Part shown: positions 7,840 to 16,530 of the stretch, piece after piece | Layout of the letters: every line of letters starts with the position of its first letter | Numbering within the stretch: position 1 is the stretch's first letter | Source: HGM04593 sp045634085 | Lineage (GTDB): Bacteria > Bacteroidota > Bacteroidia > Bacteroidales > Bacteroidaceae | NCBI GenBank assembly: GCA_045634085.1 | Contig: JAZQZM010000026.1 | Coordinates: 1-18,288, forward strand | Direction: 5' to 3' | Length of the DNA stretch: 18,288 nt | Made by a program: the position numbers and the translations under genes | Notes under the pieces: generated by a model | Seen by the model: only the letters and a program-made list of their open reading frames with translations | The model's database searches: none | What the model was told of the DNA's origin: nothing

Positions 7840-7873
7840 CAAAGGTAGTGTTTATTTGTTGAAATATTGCAAA
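7840..7873 (-). promoter_or_regulatory. Promoter of the nucleotidyltransferase gene (TTTG-N22-TACCTTTG)
   Basis: The minus strand has TACCTTTG (7840-7847), a perfect Bacteroidetes -7 element, and TTTG (7870-7873) 22 bases upstream as the -33 element. The start codon lies about 60 bases below the expected transcription start. The -33 element overlaps an A9-GAG-T8 run that may also slow transcription arriving from tamL. Confidence 0.72.
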
Positions 7874-7922
7874 AAAAAAGAGTTTTTTTTAAAATAAGGG
7901 CTACTAAGGTCGCCTGGACGCC

Positions 7923-10241
7923 TTAAAAAGGATATCCTATTCCAAAATGCCATGCAAAGCCGTCCTTCAATGGGTTGAGGTTGAAGTATCCGCTACGTTT
8001 TGTCTTGTAGGGTGCATGCAGCCCAAGTCCGAAATCGACCCTGAGGACAAGGAATCCAAGGTCATACCTTGCTCCCACACCTGTGTTCAGCGCAATCTGT
8101 TCGGCAAATGTCTTCAGCCGCAGTTCTCCGCCGGGGCGTTCGGGGTCTCTCTTCAGCAGCCATATGTTGCCTGCGTCCACAAAGAGTGCGCCATGCAGGT
8201 CGGCAAAGAGGCGGAACCTGTACTCGACATTCATCTCCAGCTTGAATGTTCCGGTCTCGTCAAGGTACGAGTAACGGTCGTTGCTTGCCGGACGGTAGCT
8301 GCCGGGGCCCACTGAACGCACGGTAAAGGCGCGCAGGCTGTTTGCTCCGCCAATGTAGAACTGTTCGCTGTAGGGAGGGTACAGCGAGTTGCCGTAGCTG
8401 TGTATGGCCCCGAGCATGAGCCTTGTGGCGATGTAGTTGTTCTTGTCTATCTTCCAAAGTTCACGCACCTCGGCGGTGGCCTTGATGAACTGGGCGTACG
8501 GGTTCTTGAGGATGTGCTTGTCCCGCTTGTCAAGAGGCTGGCCAAATGCCCAGTATATCAGCGAGGTTATGTTTCCGGCCGATGTTATGGAGGTCTCTAC
8601 CCATGTCTTGTTCGAGTGCCTTGTCTTTGACTCGTCGTAGGTGTAGGTGTACTGCATGGCGGGTATGAACTGGTCGCGGAAACTGTTCTCTATTGCACGG
8701 TTGGCAGCAGCAATGGAGTCGAACTTTGCAGTTGTCTTCAGTAGCATGTCGTAGGTGAGGCGGAACGGTGTTAAGGTGTGTGTGCTGGTGCTTGAACTGT
8801 TGATTCTGTAGGTGGCATCGCCGCCGGCATGTATTATCCTGAAGAATCCCGAACGGTTCATCTGGTCGGTGTATACCCTGAGTGACGTGCTGCCGGGCAC
8901 GCGCAGGTGACGGCGGTTTATTCCCAGAATGAACAGGCGGGGAAAAGAGAGTGATACGTCGGCTCCCATCTCCCATGAGTTGATGACTGCGGCACGCCCT
9001 TTCACGTTCTTGTCGGTCTGCCACTCATAGGAACCTGTCAATGAGAGTTTGAGTGTCTCTCCACCGCGGAACACGTTCTTCCTTGCCAGTGTGATCTTGC
9101 TTCCGGGGCCTATCTGGCTGTTGCTCTTTGTGGTGGCATTGAGCTCGAACGTGAAGTCGTATGGTTTGTCGAGCTGGGCGGTGATGTTCACATCAAGGGT
9201 GTCACTCTCCTTGCGCGGGCTCATACTGAAGTTCACGTTGCTGAATATGTTCATCTGGTAGAGGAGGGTGGTGGCGTTCTGCTGCTTCTCCTGCGAGTAG
9301 AGTTCGCCTCTCCTGAGCTGTATGTTGCGCAGTAGTGCGCCCACACGTACCGGAATCTTCTTGCTGTTGTAGATGTAGCTTATACCCGTCCGCTTGAGGG
9401 TGTCGCCTTTGAGGCGGCCTGTCATGGTGCTGTTGCCGCTGTCGGTTACCCTGATGCTTATGTTGCCTATCCTGTACGTGCTGTAGGCTTTTGGTGGGAT
9501 GTTCTTGACGGCCTGCATGCGCAGGTTTACCTTGCCCGGGGTGTTTATGGTGTCGGCAAGGTAGTTCAGGTAGCCGGGCTGGAAATTGAAGTATCCGTTG
9601 TTGCGCAACAGTGTGCTGATTCTTGTCCTCTCCTCCTCCATGGCTCCTGCGTTGAACTGCATTCCGCTTTTGACGAAGGCACTCCTGAGGCTGCTGCCGA
9701 TGATGCTGTCGACGGCATGGGGGAACCGTGTGTAGTTTATGCTGTCGTAGATGTATGGCTCGCCAAAATGTATCCTGTACACTACGTCTGCTTTCTTGGG
9801 ATTCTTCCTGTCTGTGAGCACTTCGGTCTCTACCGTACCGTTGAAATAGCCGTAATATTTGAGGATGTCGGTGGCGACTTCGGCTCTAAGTCCGGGGTTT
9901 ACCTTGGATATGAGAACCGGTGTGGTTGCAAACCTGTCGAACAGCCATTTGCCTATGCCTTTCTTTGAGTTGTGGAATGTGTTGTAGAACCACAGCCCCA
10001 CCGAAGGCATCCTGAGGCTTGAACTGCCTGCCAATGAACCGTTCGGTGGGCACTCGAGTGCGTATGTGATCTCTTCGACGGCAAGCTGCCCTGTCTGGCT
10101 GCCGGCGAATTTGCTTTCGTCGATGAAGTCCATGCTCTTTATGCCCGTGTAGAGCTGCTCGCCCTCAGGGATGTGCCTGGTTGATGAGCATGCGGTAAGC
10201 ATTACTGCCAACAGGGTGTATGTGATTAGCTTTCTGCTCAT
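7923..10241 (-). CDS. tamL: TamL: lipidated TamA/BamA-type outer-membrane protein (Omp85 superfamily)
   Basis: A 772-aa protein with a lipoprotein signal, MSRKLITYTLLAVMLTAC, lipobox LTAC with Cys18. Lipidation marks the Bacteroidetes TamA variant called TamL. Residues about 20-290 contain POTRA-like repeats (for example ILKYYGYFNGTVETEV, LLRNNGYFNFQPGYL, LLYQMNIFSNVNFSM). The C-terminal part is a 16-strand-type Omp85 barrel with the loop-6-like motif NSLRAFTVRSVGPGSY (around residue 637) in place of the classical VRGF/Y, and the last residues FGIGYPF carry the terminal aromatic of the beta-signal. The partner tamB lies immediately upstream and overlaps it by ATGA, so the two are probably translationally coupled and form the TAM complex, implicated in outer-membrane protein insertion and lipid transport to the outer membrane. 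No clear terminator follows; a separate promoter starts the next gene. Confidence 0.9.
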   Translation of the reverse strand: MSRKLITYTLLAVMLTACSSTRHIPEGEQLYTGIKSMDFIDESKFAGSQTGQLAVEEITYALECPPNGSLAGSSSLRMPSVGLWFYNTFHNSKKGIGKWLFDRFATTPVLISKVNPGLRAEVATDILKYYGYFNGTVETEVLTDRKNPKKADVVYRIHFGEPYIYDSINYTRFPHAVDSIIGSSLRSAFVKSGMQFNAGAMEEERTRISTLLRNNGYFNFQPGYLNYLADTINTPGKVNLRMQAVKNIPPKAYSTYRIGNISIRVTDSGNSTMTGRLKGDTLKRTGISYIYNSKKIPVRVGALLRNIQLRRGELYSQEKQQNATTLLYQMNIFSNVNFSMSPRKESDTLDVNITAQLDKPYDFTFELNATTKSNSQIGPGSKITLARKNVFRGGETLKLSLTGSYEWQTDKNVKGRAAVINSWEMGADVSLSFPRLFILGINRRHLRVPGSTSLRVYTDQMNRSGFFRIIHAGGDATYRINSSSTSTHTLTPFRLTYDMLLKTTAKFDSIAAANRAIENSFRDQFIPAMQYTYTYDESKTRHSNKTWVETSITSAGNITSLIYWAFGQPLDKRDKHILKNPYAQFIKATAEVRELWKIDKNNYIATRLMLGAIHSYGNSLYPPYSEQFYIGGANSLRAFTVRSVGPGSYRPASNDRYSYLDETGTFKLEMNVEYRFRLFADLHGALFVDAGNIWLLKRDPERPGGELRLKTFAEQIALNTGVGARYDLGFLVLRVDFGLGLHAPYKTKRSGYFNLNPLKDGFAWHFGIGYPF

Positions 10242-13200
10242 TCTTTCTCTTCTTTATCGGTTGTTATGCTGTCGTTGGCATTGGTGGTTGGCATTGGTGG
10301 TTGGCTTTGCTCCTTTGCCTGCGGTCTCTTTTGGGGTTCTTTCTCTTCTTTCCTGCTGTTCCTGAAGATGAAGAGTTCCTTCAGCCTGTCGAGTTTGCGC
10401 TTATATACATAACCTATGCCGGTTTCTGTTATCTCTCCTTCGAGTATCGATTCGTAGTTCTTGTCGTAGAACAGTTTGATGAAGCGGTTGCTGTTGTCGC
10501 TTATCTTCCATTCGAGTGAGGCGTTGTTGATGAAACTGTTGTCGGTTTTGGGTGCGCCTCCGCTGTTTACTTCGCCGCCTACAACAATGGTGACACGGTC
10601 GTTCCAGAACCTTTTGCTGAAACTGAAGGAGTAATTCTTGTAACTGTCACCGGTCTCGGCATTGGTGGCGTCGTTTATGCCTACGTTCACGCTTACACTC
10701 TTCATGGCTGTACCGGCGATGTCGCTTATCTTTGCGTCAATGAATGTGCTGAGTGCATTACCCACTGTCATGCCTTTGCTGCTGCCTGCATATGCTCCCG
10801 TGAGGAGCATGGTCACTGCATAGCGGTTCATTGTCTCGGTGTCGAGTGCGTTGAGCTGCTCCTGCACGGTGGGGTTCTCGGGTGATGACATTACAAAACT
10901 CAATCCCATGTTCTCGAGGGTGTTTGTGACTCTCACGCCTACATCGAACGGTACCGGTATGGTGCTGTTGTCGTCGAATGTGACCGATGAGGTCACGTGT
11001 TCCAACGCTGTGATGTCCAGTGTGGGGTTTTGCAGGGGGCCGTGCCAACTCGCCTCGCTGCCTTCGCTTATGTTTAATGTCTTCAGGGGAATGACCGGCA
11101 GGCTCAATTTGAACTCTCCGTCACTCATTGTGTAGCGTCCGGTCATGTTTATTCCGGCTTCGTTGGTGTATGTGAGCTGCAGATTGCCGCCTCCTTGAGT
11201 GGTGACGTAGTTGTTGCGGTCGATATCGAGGTCGGCATTGAGTCTTGCGCCTTCCTCTATCTTGAGGTTAAGGTTCATGTTGATGTTTCCAAGGTCAATC
11301 TCCTTGTCCTGTGCTGCAATGATGGTTGTGTCGTTGAAGTTTACGAACTCTACAAGTCCGTCGAGCTCCTTGCCCGATTCGATGGGGGCGTCGAGCATCA
11401 CCATTGTTATGTTGCTCTTGCTCTTCACAGCGACATCGCCGTAGAGTTTCATGTTGTCGAGTGAACCTCCTATCATGGCTCTTATGTCCATGAGCAGTTT
11501 GCCGTACAGCATGGTGCCTTTCTTGCGCTGGGCGTTGACAAGTCCGTAGTCATTGGCGTTCATGCGAAGGCCGAATGTCGGGTTCATGAGGCTGCTGAAG
11601 TCTATGAAACCGTTTATGCTGAACGGGTTGTCGCCATGTGAGTATATGCTGAAGTCCTTGAACCGTAGTCTGTTGTCTTCAATATCTACGGTTTCGTCGG
11701 GCATGTGCAGATTGGCACCGAAACCATAGGCGTCAATATTTACTCCCTCAAATTGTATTGCTCCGTTGGTGGTGAGGCGGTTGAGCCGGCCGTTTGCATC
11801 CATGTTGCCGTTGATGAAACCGGAGAGGTCAATGCCAAGGTCTTTGGTGAAGGCGCGTGTGACGGATAGCGGGAAATGTGTGAGTGTGATGTTGCCGTCG
11901 AGTCCCGGGTTTTCCTCGTCGTCCATGTAGTTTCCGTTGAGGTGTACAATCTCCTCTTCGTCGTGCAGCATCAACAGGTCAAGGTAGTGCATGTTGCCGT
12001 TCTTTGGGAAGTATACGGCCTCGATGATTTCGTTTCCAATGAGTGTGCCTTCGTATGTAAGTTCCTCGATGTTGGCATCGGCACTCAGCTGCATGCCGCT
12101 GTCGCCGTATCTGAAGTGCAGGTCGAGGTTTGTGAGTCCCGAAAGGTCGGGCGCGTATGGTATGAGTGCTGTCGCTTCCTTGAGTTCGATGTTGAAGATT
12201 TCAAGGTTGGCATTATATCTGGACGTGCTGTCGGGGGTGGTGTACACATGTATTCCTGAATTGTTGCCGTTGCTTAGTGTTACGTCGGCGTCAACCGACA
12301 TGCCTTTGCCTATCTTCACGAAGTTTCCGTCGTTGAAACGGAACGTCTCGTTGAGGAATATGGCATCGGGCTTGAAACTGATGTCCAGACCGTTGGGCTT
12401 GAGTATTGTGATGGCGCCCAGTTTGGCAGCTATCTCCTCGGCCTTGTCGCGGAAGACGAAACTTGTCGAGAGTGAATCGTTTGTGAGGTCGCCGTAAAGG
12501 GATGCGTTGAATGTCTGCTTCTCGTTCTGTGGGTTCAATGATGTGCTGCGTACGCCGGCGAAGTATCTTATGCGGTTGTTCTCCTGTCTTGTGAACATCC
12601 TTATTGTGTCAAGGTTCAGCTCGCCACTCTGCAGGCCATATACGCCGCCGCGCAGGTTCAGGCCGTTGATGGTGTCCATGTTGATGTTTACTCTCATGAA
12701 GTCGGCAGTGATGCCGTTCATGGCAAGGTAGTTTGCCAACATGTTGTCCTTGCGGCAACTGAAACTGAAATTCAGTTTGGGTAGCTCGCGCTGATAGTCC
12801 TGCAGGTAGTGTACCATGCTGTCCTGCTGCAGGGCGCTTACGAACATCGCGCTGACCTTGTCAATGGAACTGAACAGCCCGTTGTAGCCGCACTCCATGG
12901 TGCCTGCAACCTTCAGGTCACCATTGCTTGCCTTGAGTGATGTGGAGTCGGGTGCGGTATAGAGGTTGACATCTATTTCCTTTGGGGTAAAGGTCTTGAC
13001 GTCGGTGATGAGCATGACATCCTCGCCTTTTAGCCTGATGGAGTGTCTCTCGGCAAGGTCGGTACGCAACTCTATGCTCAGTTTGAGTGATGTGCCAAGG
13101 TCTATTTCGGTTATGTCAAGTCCTCCAAGGTCTATTTTGCCAATATCTGCCTTTGTTCTGTTCTTTATGTCGTTTTCGTGCAATTCGGTGTCTGCGTCAA

Positions 13201-14998
13201 TTCTGAATGTGAGGTTGGGGTCGTTGGCTTCGGCTACAATCCTTGACATGCAGTTTGCCTGGTTTGCGTTCAGGGTGATGCTGCCTGCAGGGATTTTGCC
13301 GTAACGTACTGTGTCAATGTCAATTGCTACATTGTATGCTGTGGTATCACTGAATAGGTCGAAACCCTCGCCGTCGGCACTCAGATGTAGGGTCAGCCTG
13401 TCGAGTGGCACTGTCGGTACTATGCGGGCAATGTTCAGCCCGGTTGCTGTTATATCGGCATTGTAGGCGTTCCGAGCAAGGTCATAAAGTGCCTTTCCCT
13501 CTATCTTGCCACCGGCTGCATCAATGAGAAGGTCGGCGCCTACTACTCCGCAACGGTACTCAATGGTGCCGCAAATGTCAATGCGTCCGCTGTCTCCGGG
13601 CAGGCTTTCTGCGATATCGGGCGTGAATGTGGAGGTGGGGATGCTGTTGCATGAGTCACTCTGTGCAGTAAGGTCGATGAAGCGTCGTACGTCATCGGCA
13701 TGGGCACCCAACTTCATTACGGCGGCAATGTTGTCAATGTCGTTCAGGTTTTCAAGGTGGCCGTGTGCGTGCAGCGATGCCAATGTAGGGGCGTTTATGT
13801 ATATGGAGTCTATCTCCATATGTTGCATGTTGCCGTTGAACTTGGCGTAGGCGCTGAACATCTTCTCCTGCAAAATCGACAGGGCGTCGTACTGCTCCTG
13901 CGTGAGCAATGCGCCAAGGTCTCTCTTGTCAAGGCTTACGGAGAGGTCGGCGTTCATGTCTGGCTGTAGTTTGGGGCTTGCTGCCGTGTCACTCTTTTCG
14001 CTGAGGATTGTCTGCCATGGTATTGAACCGGTTGCGTAAAGTGATGAGCCGTTCCTGCTCCTTAGCAACAGTCTTTTGAGTTCCAGCGATGTGCTGTCGC
14101 AATAGAGTGTTGCCGAACTCTCTGTTATGGCAACACCCTTTGGCTGTGTAAGAGTGAGGCTGTTGATGTCGGCCTGGATGTGTGCCGGAGTCATGTCGAA
14201 ATTGCCGCAGTCGAGATTTATCTCTTTCAACTCAATATGGTCAAGCGGTGCCTCTGCCTTTCCCTTTGAGCCTTTGTCGTATTTGAAACCACTGCTATCC
14301 AGGGCAAAATTTTTGATTCTGTATATCTCCTGGCCAAGGTGGGCATGTACTCTGCTGATGCTTGCTTTGCCTATCCTTATTTCGGCAGCAATGGTGTCGT
14401 TGGGGATTGATACCATGAAACGGCTCTCCTTTATGGTGCCTTTGCGCAGGTTTACAACCCAATCTGTAGATTTGTCGTCCTCCTCTTCGTTATCGGTGGT
14501 TTGGTTAATTTGGATGCTAAGGTCGGCGCCGTGAAGGTGTATCTGTCTTATGTTGGCAATCTCTTTTGCGATGTCGATGTTGCGGGCTGTGGTCCTGAAA
14601 TAGCCGACCTCTCCTGCTATGCTGACATCGGGGATGAGTTCTCTGGTGTCGAGCCTGAGATGTTCTAGGGAGATGTAGTTCAGTTCCACTTCGCCCTTGA
14701 GCAATGGAAAGAATGATATGTTGAGGCTTGCCTTTTCGCTTTGGGCATACAGGGTATCGCCACGTGACATGGCAAAGTCACCCACGTGCAATTTCAAGGG
14801 GAGTGCAAGGTGGATGGAACCTATCCTGATGTCGTATCCGCTGCTTGAACTGAACTCTTCGCAGGCGGTGTCGACGGCCCATCTCTGTACGGGCGGAATA
14901 TACAGCGCTACAATCAGCATCCAAAACAGTAGGAATGGGATGCCGGCAATTATTGATGCCCATTTTGTTATCCTGTATGCGCGTCTGCTCTTCTTCAT
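10238..14998 (-). CDS. tamB: TamB: AsmA-like envelope-spanning translocation/assembly protein (DUF490)
   Basis: A 1586-aa protein if started at the ATG at 14996-14998. That start gives a basic N-terminus (MKKSRRAYR) and one membrane anchor at residues about 12-34, as expected for TamB. An upstream in-frame ATG at 15103 lies above the predicted promoter and is unlikely. The body is a long run of amphipathic beta repeats (the AsmA-like hydrophobic groove proposed to carry lipids). The TamB C-terminal domain (DUF490) is recognisable from about residue 1250, with SLPVIPLKTLNI, GPLQNPTLDITA and NRYAVTMLLTGAY. After it comes an unusual charged, Pro/Gln/Lys-rich tail of about 42 residues, encoded partly by a 13-bp tandem repeat. 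It overlaps tamL by 4 bases. Somewhat longer than E. coli TamB (about 1260 aa), as is common in Bacteroidetes. Confidence 0.9.
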   Translation of the reverse strand: MKKSRRAYRITKWASIIAGIPFLLFWMLIVALYIPPVQRWAVDTACEEFSSSSGYDIRIGSIHLALPLKLHVGDFAMSRGDTLYAQSEKASLNISFFPLLKGEVELNYISLEHLRLDTRELIPDVSIAGEVGYFRTTARNIDIAKEIANIRQIHLHGADLSIQINQTTDNEEEDDKSTDWVVNLRKGTIKESRFMVSIPNDTIAAEIRIGKASISRVHAHLGQEIYRIKNFALDSSGFKYDKGSKGKAEAPLDHIELKEINLDCGNFDMTPAHIQADINSLTLTQPKGVAITESSATLYCDSTSLELKRLLLRSRNGSSLYATGSIPWQTILSEKSDTAASPKLQPDMNADLSVSLDKRDLGALLTQEQYDALSILQEKMFSAYAKFNGNMQHMEIDSIYINAPTLASLHAHGHLENLNDIDNIAAVMKLGAHADDVRRFIDLTAQSDSCNSIPTSTFTPDIAESLPGDSGRIDICGTIEYRCGVVGADLLIDAAGGKIEGKALYDLARNAYNADITATGLNIARIVPTVPLDRLTLHLSADGEGFDLFSDTTAYNVAIDIDTVRYGKIPAGSITLNANQANCMSRIVAEANDPNLTFRIDADTELHENDIKNRTKADIGKIDLGGLDITEIDLGTSLKLSIELRTDLAERHSIRLKGEDVMLITDVKTFTPKEIDVNLYTAPDSTSLKASNGDLKVAGTMECGYNGLFSSIDKVSAMFVSALQQDSMVHYLQDYQRELPKLNFSFSCRKDNMLANYLAMNGITADFMRVNINMDTINGLNLRGGVYGLQSGELNLDTIRMFTRQENNRIRYFAGVRSTSLNPQNEKQTFNASLYGDLTNDSLSTSFVFRDKAEEIAAKLGAITILKPNGLDISFKPDAIFLNETFRFNDGNFVKIGKGMSVDADVTLSNGNNSGIHVYTTPDSTSRYNANLEIFNIELKEATALIPYAPDLSGLTNLDLHFRYGDSGMQLSADANIEELTYEGTLIGNEIIEAVYFPKNGNMHYLDLLMLHDEEEIVHLNGNYMDDEENPGLDGNITLTHFPLSVTRAFTKDLGIDLSGFINGNMDANGRLNRLTTNGAIQFEGVNIDAYGFGANLHMPDETVDIEDNRLRFKDFSIYSHGDNPFSINGFIDFSSLMNPTFGLRMNANDYGLVNAQRKKGTMLYGKLLMDIRAMIGGSLDNMKLYGDVAVKSKSNITMVMLDAPIESGKELDGLVEFVNFNDTTIIAAQDKEIDLGNINMNLNLKIEEGARLNADLDIDRNNYVTTQGGGNLQLTYTNEAGINMTGRYTMSDGEFKLSLPVIPLKTLNISEGSEASWHGPLQNPTLDITALEHVTSSVTFDDNSTIPVPFDVGVRVTNTLENMGLSFVMSSPENPTVQEQLNALDTETMNRYAVTMLLTGAYAGSSKGMTVGNALSTFIDAKISDIAGTAMKSVSVNVGINDATNAETGDSYKNYSFSFSKRFWNDRVTIVVGGEVNSGGAPKTDNSFINNASLEWKISDNSNRFIKLFYDKNYESILEGEITETGIGYVYKRKLDRLKELFIFRNSRKEEKEPQKRPQAKEQSQPPMPTTNANDSITTDKEEKE
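10274..10305. repeat. 13-bp tandem repeat (about 2.5 copies) inside the tamB 3' end
   Basis: GTTGGCATTGGTG occurs at 10274-10286 and again at 10287-10299, followed by GTTGGC at 10300-10305. The unit length is not a multiple of three, so the same DNA is read in two frames (…QPPMPTTNAN… on the minus strand), and gain or loss of one unit would shift the tamB frame just before tamL. Confidence 0.9.
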
Positions 14999-15080
14999 TA
15001 TGGATGAGGTTCTCGTAGGTAAGGCGCTTCTGTTGGTCTTGTGCTCTATACAAAGCAACATACACGGTCCGATAATTGTG

Positions 15081-15088
15081 CGAAGATA
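15081..15088 (-). promoter_or_regulatory. Candidate -7 element for tamB-tamL (TATCTTCG)
   Basis: TATCTTCG on the minus strand, identical to the octamer upstream of susC and one base from TAnnTTTG. It would start transcription near 15074, about 76 bases above the chosen tamB ATG. No clear TTG/TTTG is found at the expected -33 distance, so it is only moderately supported. Confidence 0.45.
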
Positions 15089-15174
15089 ACCTAAATTAAG
15101 CATATCTGTTGCATTTTTTTCTCGCTTTTGCCCAGTATCGCTTGTTAGAATAACGGATTTTGACGGGAATTTCC

Positions 15175-15182
15175 TATTTTTG
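15175..15182 (+). promoter_or_regulatory. Candidate -7 element for the M16 peptidase gene (TATTTTTG)
   Basis: TATTTTTG matches TAnnTTTG exactly and lies 30 bases before the ATG at 15213. No TTG/TTTG stands at the usual 19-22 spacing (candidates are 12 and 30 bases away), so the -33 half is weak. It supports the ATG at 15213 over an in-frame TTG at 15180 that falls inside the element. Confidence 0.5.
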
Positions 15183-15212
15183 TACTTTCATTACGGTAAA
15201 ACGGTAATTTCA

Positions 15213-16454
15213 ATGGAAACATCGGCGGTAAATTCTACAGTGCTTGACAATGGTTTGAGGGTAGTGCATGTGCCTTCTCCGGGTGCAGGGATGGTTTATG
15301 TCAATCTCCTTTATGGTGTGGGTGCACGCAACGAGGATTTTGAGCATACGGGTATTGCGCACCTGCTTGAGCATCTTATGTTTGACGGTACAAAGGCTGT
15401 GCCCTCTTTTGATGAGCCGCTTGAGTGTGCCGGTGGCGAGAACAATGCGTACACGAACAACGATGTGACGTGTTATTATATTTCATTGCCAAAGCAGAAT
15501 GCCGAACTGGCGTTCTGGATGGAGAGTGACCGCATGCGCAACATTCCGTTCAACAAGAAAAAGGTGGATGTGCAGCGCCAGGTGGTGGTTGAGGAGTTCA
15601 AGCAGACAACGCTGAACCGTCCTTATGGCGATGCGAGCAGCATATTGCGTGCCATGGCCTACAAGAAACATCCTTACCGATGGTCGACAATAGGACGATG
15701 CTTTGCGCACATTGCCGATACGCCGATAAGTGTCGTCCGCCGTTTCTATGACCGTTTCTATGCTCCCGACAATGCTGTGCTGTCTGTTGTGGGCGATATC
15801 TCTTTTGCCCAGGTTGTCGAGTGGTGTACAAAGTGGTTCGGTGCTATTCCTGCAAGCGGTTTTGTAAAGCCTCAGTTGCCGGTGGAACCACGCCAGGTGC
15901 GTCAGCGACGCAAGACGGTGTACCGACGTGTTCCCGAGAATGCCTTGTACATGGGCTTTCATATGGGTGGCCGTCTCGATGCCGATTACTATCCCTGTGA
16001 TGTGATATCCGATGTACTGTCGAACGGTTATTCGGGCCGTCTGCAGTCACGCCTGGTAAAGGAAAAGAAACTTTTTTCAAAGATTGATGCGTTCATCTCG
16101 GGCTGTGAGGATGCCGGAATGTTCTGGATTTACTCCCGTGTGCCCGATAATGTGCCGATGGATGTTGCCGAGGCTGCCGTATGGGACGAACTGGAACTCC
16201 TGAAGAGTGAACTCGTGCCGGATGATGAACTTGAAAAGGTGCGTAACAGGTTCGAGTCCGATTTTGTTTTCCGCAACCTGGCGGGCGAGAATCTTGGCAG
16301 TAATGTGGCTCTTGCAGCCATGCGTGGCAGTCTTGATTCGCATTTCAAGGAACCGGAACTGTACCGTGCCGTTACGGCCGAGGCTTTGCGCGCTGCTGCA
16401 AGGGAACTGTTCCGTAAAGGCAACAGCTCGGTGCTGCACTATCTTAAGAAATAG
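15213..16454 (+). CDS. M16-family zinc metallopeptidase (pitrilysin/insulinase-like), single-half form
   Basis: A 413-aa protein. The inverted zinc motif HLLEH is at residues 50-54 within GIAHLLEHLMFDGT, and the distal glutamate ligand is E127 or E128 in VVVEEFKQTTLNRPYG. GGENNAYTNNDVTCYYISLP (74-93) is the conserved M16 substrate-edge segment, and SNGYSGRLQSRLVKEKKL is the usual landmark of the second, non-catalytic subdomain. At about 410 residues it is one half of a pitrilysin clamshell, like M16B enzymes that work as dimers. No signal peptide is visible, so it should be cytosolic, degrading peptides in an enclosed chamber. It is divergent from tamB across a 214-base region and convergent with the pseudouridine synthase gene. 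I chose the ATG at 15213 because the longer reading begins with TTG inside the predicted -7 element. Confidence 0.92.
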   Translation: METSAVNSTVLDNGLRVVHVPSPGAGMVYVNLLYGVGARNEDFEHTGIAHLLEHLMFDGTKAVPSFDEPLECAGGENNAYTNNDVTCYYISLPKQNAELAFWMESDRMRNIPFNKKKVDVQRQVVVEEFKQTTLNRPYGDASSILRAMAYKKHPYRWSTIGRCFAHIADTPISVVRRFYDRFYAPDNAVLSVVGDISFAQVVEWCTKWFGAIPASGFVKPQLPVEPRQVRQRRKTVYRRVPENALYMGFHMGGRLDADYYPCDVISDVLSNGYSGRLQSRLVKEKKLFSKIDAFISGCEDAGMFWIYSRVPDNVPMDVAEAAVWDELELLKSELVPDDELEKVRNRFESDFVFRNLAGENLGSNVALAAMRGSLDSHFKEPELYRAVTAEALRAAARELFRKGNSSVLHYLKK

Positions 16455-16499
16455 TGCCTTCTTTACATCTGCGGGTAAGGATTTGATTGTGTCTGCTCT

Positions 16500-16519
16500 C
16501 TGCGGCAACAATGCTGCAG
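16500..16519 (+). other. Hairpin between convergent genes, possible 3' end of the M16 transcript
   Basis: CTGCGGCA (16500-16507) pairs with TGCTGCAG (16512-16519) around an ACAA loop: 8 pairs with one G-U wobble in plus-strand RNA. It lies 45 bases after the peptidase stop and 11 bases before the end of the convergent gene. No U-tract follows, so it is not a standard intrinsic terminator. Confidence 0.35.
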
Positions 16520-16530
16520 TGAAATACCGC

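Noticed and set aside
7870..7890. A9-GAG-T8 run between tamL and the nucleotidyltransferase gene as tamL terminator
   Set aside because: The stem would be A-T only with a 3-base loop, too weak for a confident terminator; noted only as possible weak pausing.
11991..12497. Long plus-strand open frames opposite tamB (up to 168 codons) and opposite susD
   Set aside because: They follow the codon pattern of the true minus-strand genes in shadow frames and lack recognisable motifs or start signals.
14999..15103. N-terminal extension of TamB to an ATG at 15103
   Set aside because: The extra 35 residues precede the basic membrane anchor, lack a signal-like pattern, and start above the predicted promoter.
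15180..15212. Longer start (TTG) for the M16 peptidase
   Set aside because: The TTG lies inside the predicted -7 element TATTTTTG, and the ATG at 15213 begins where M16 homology begins.
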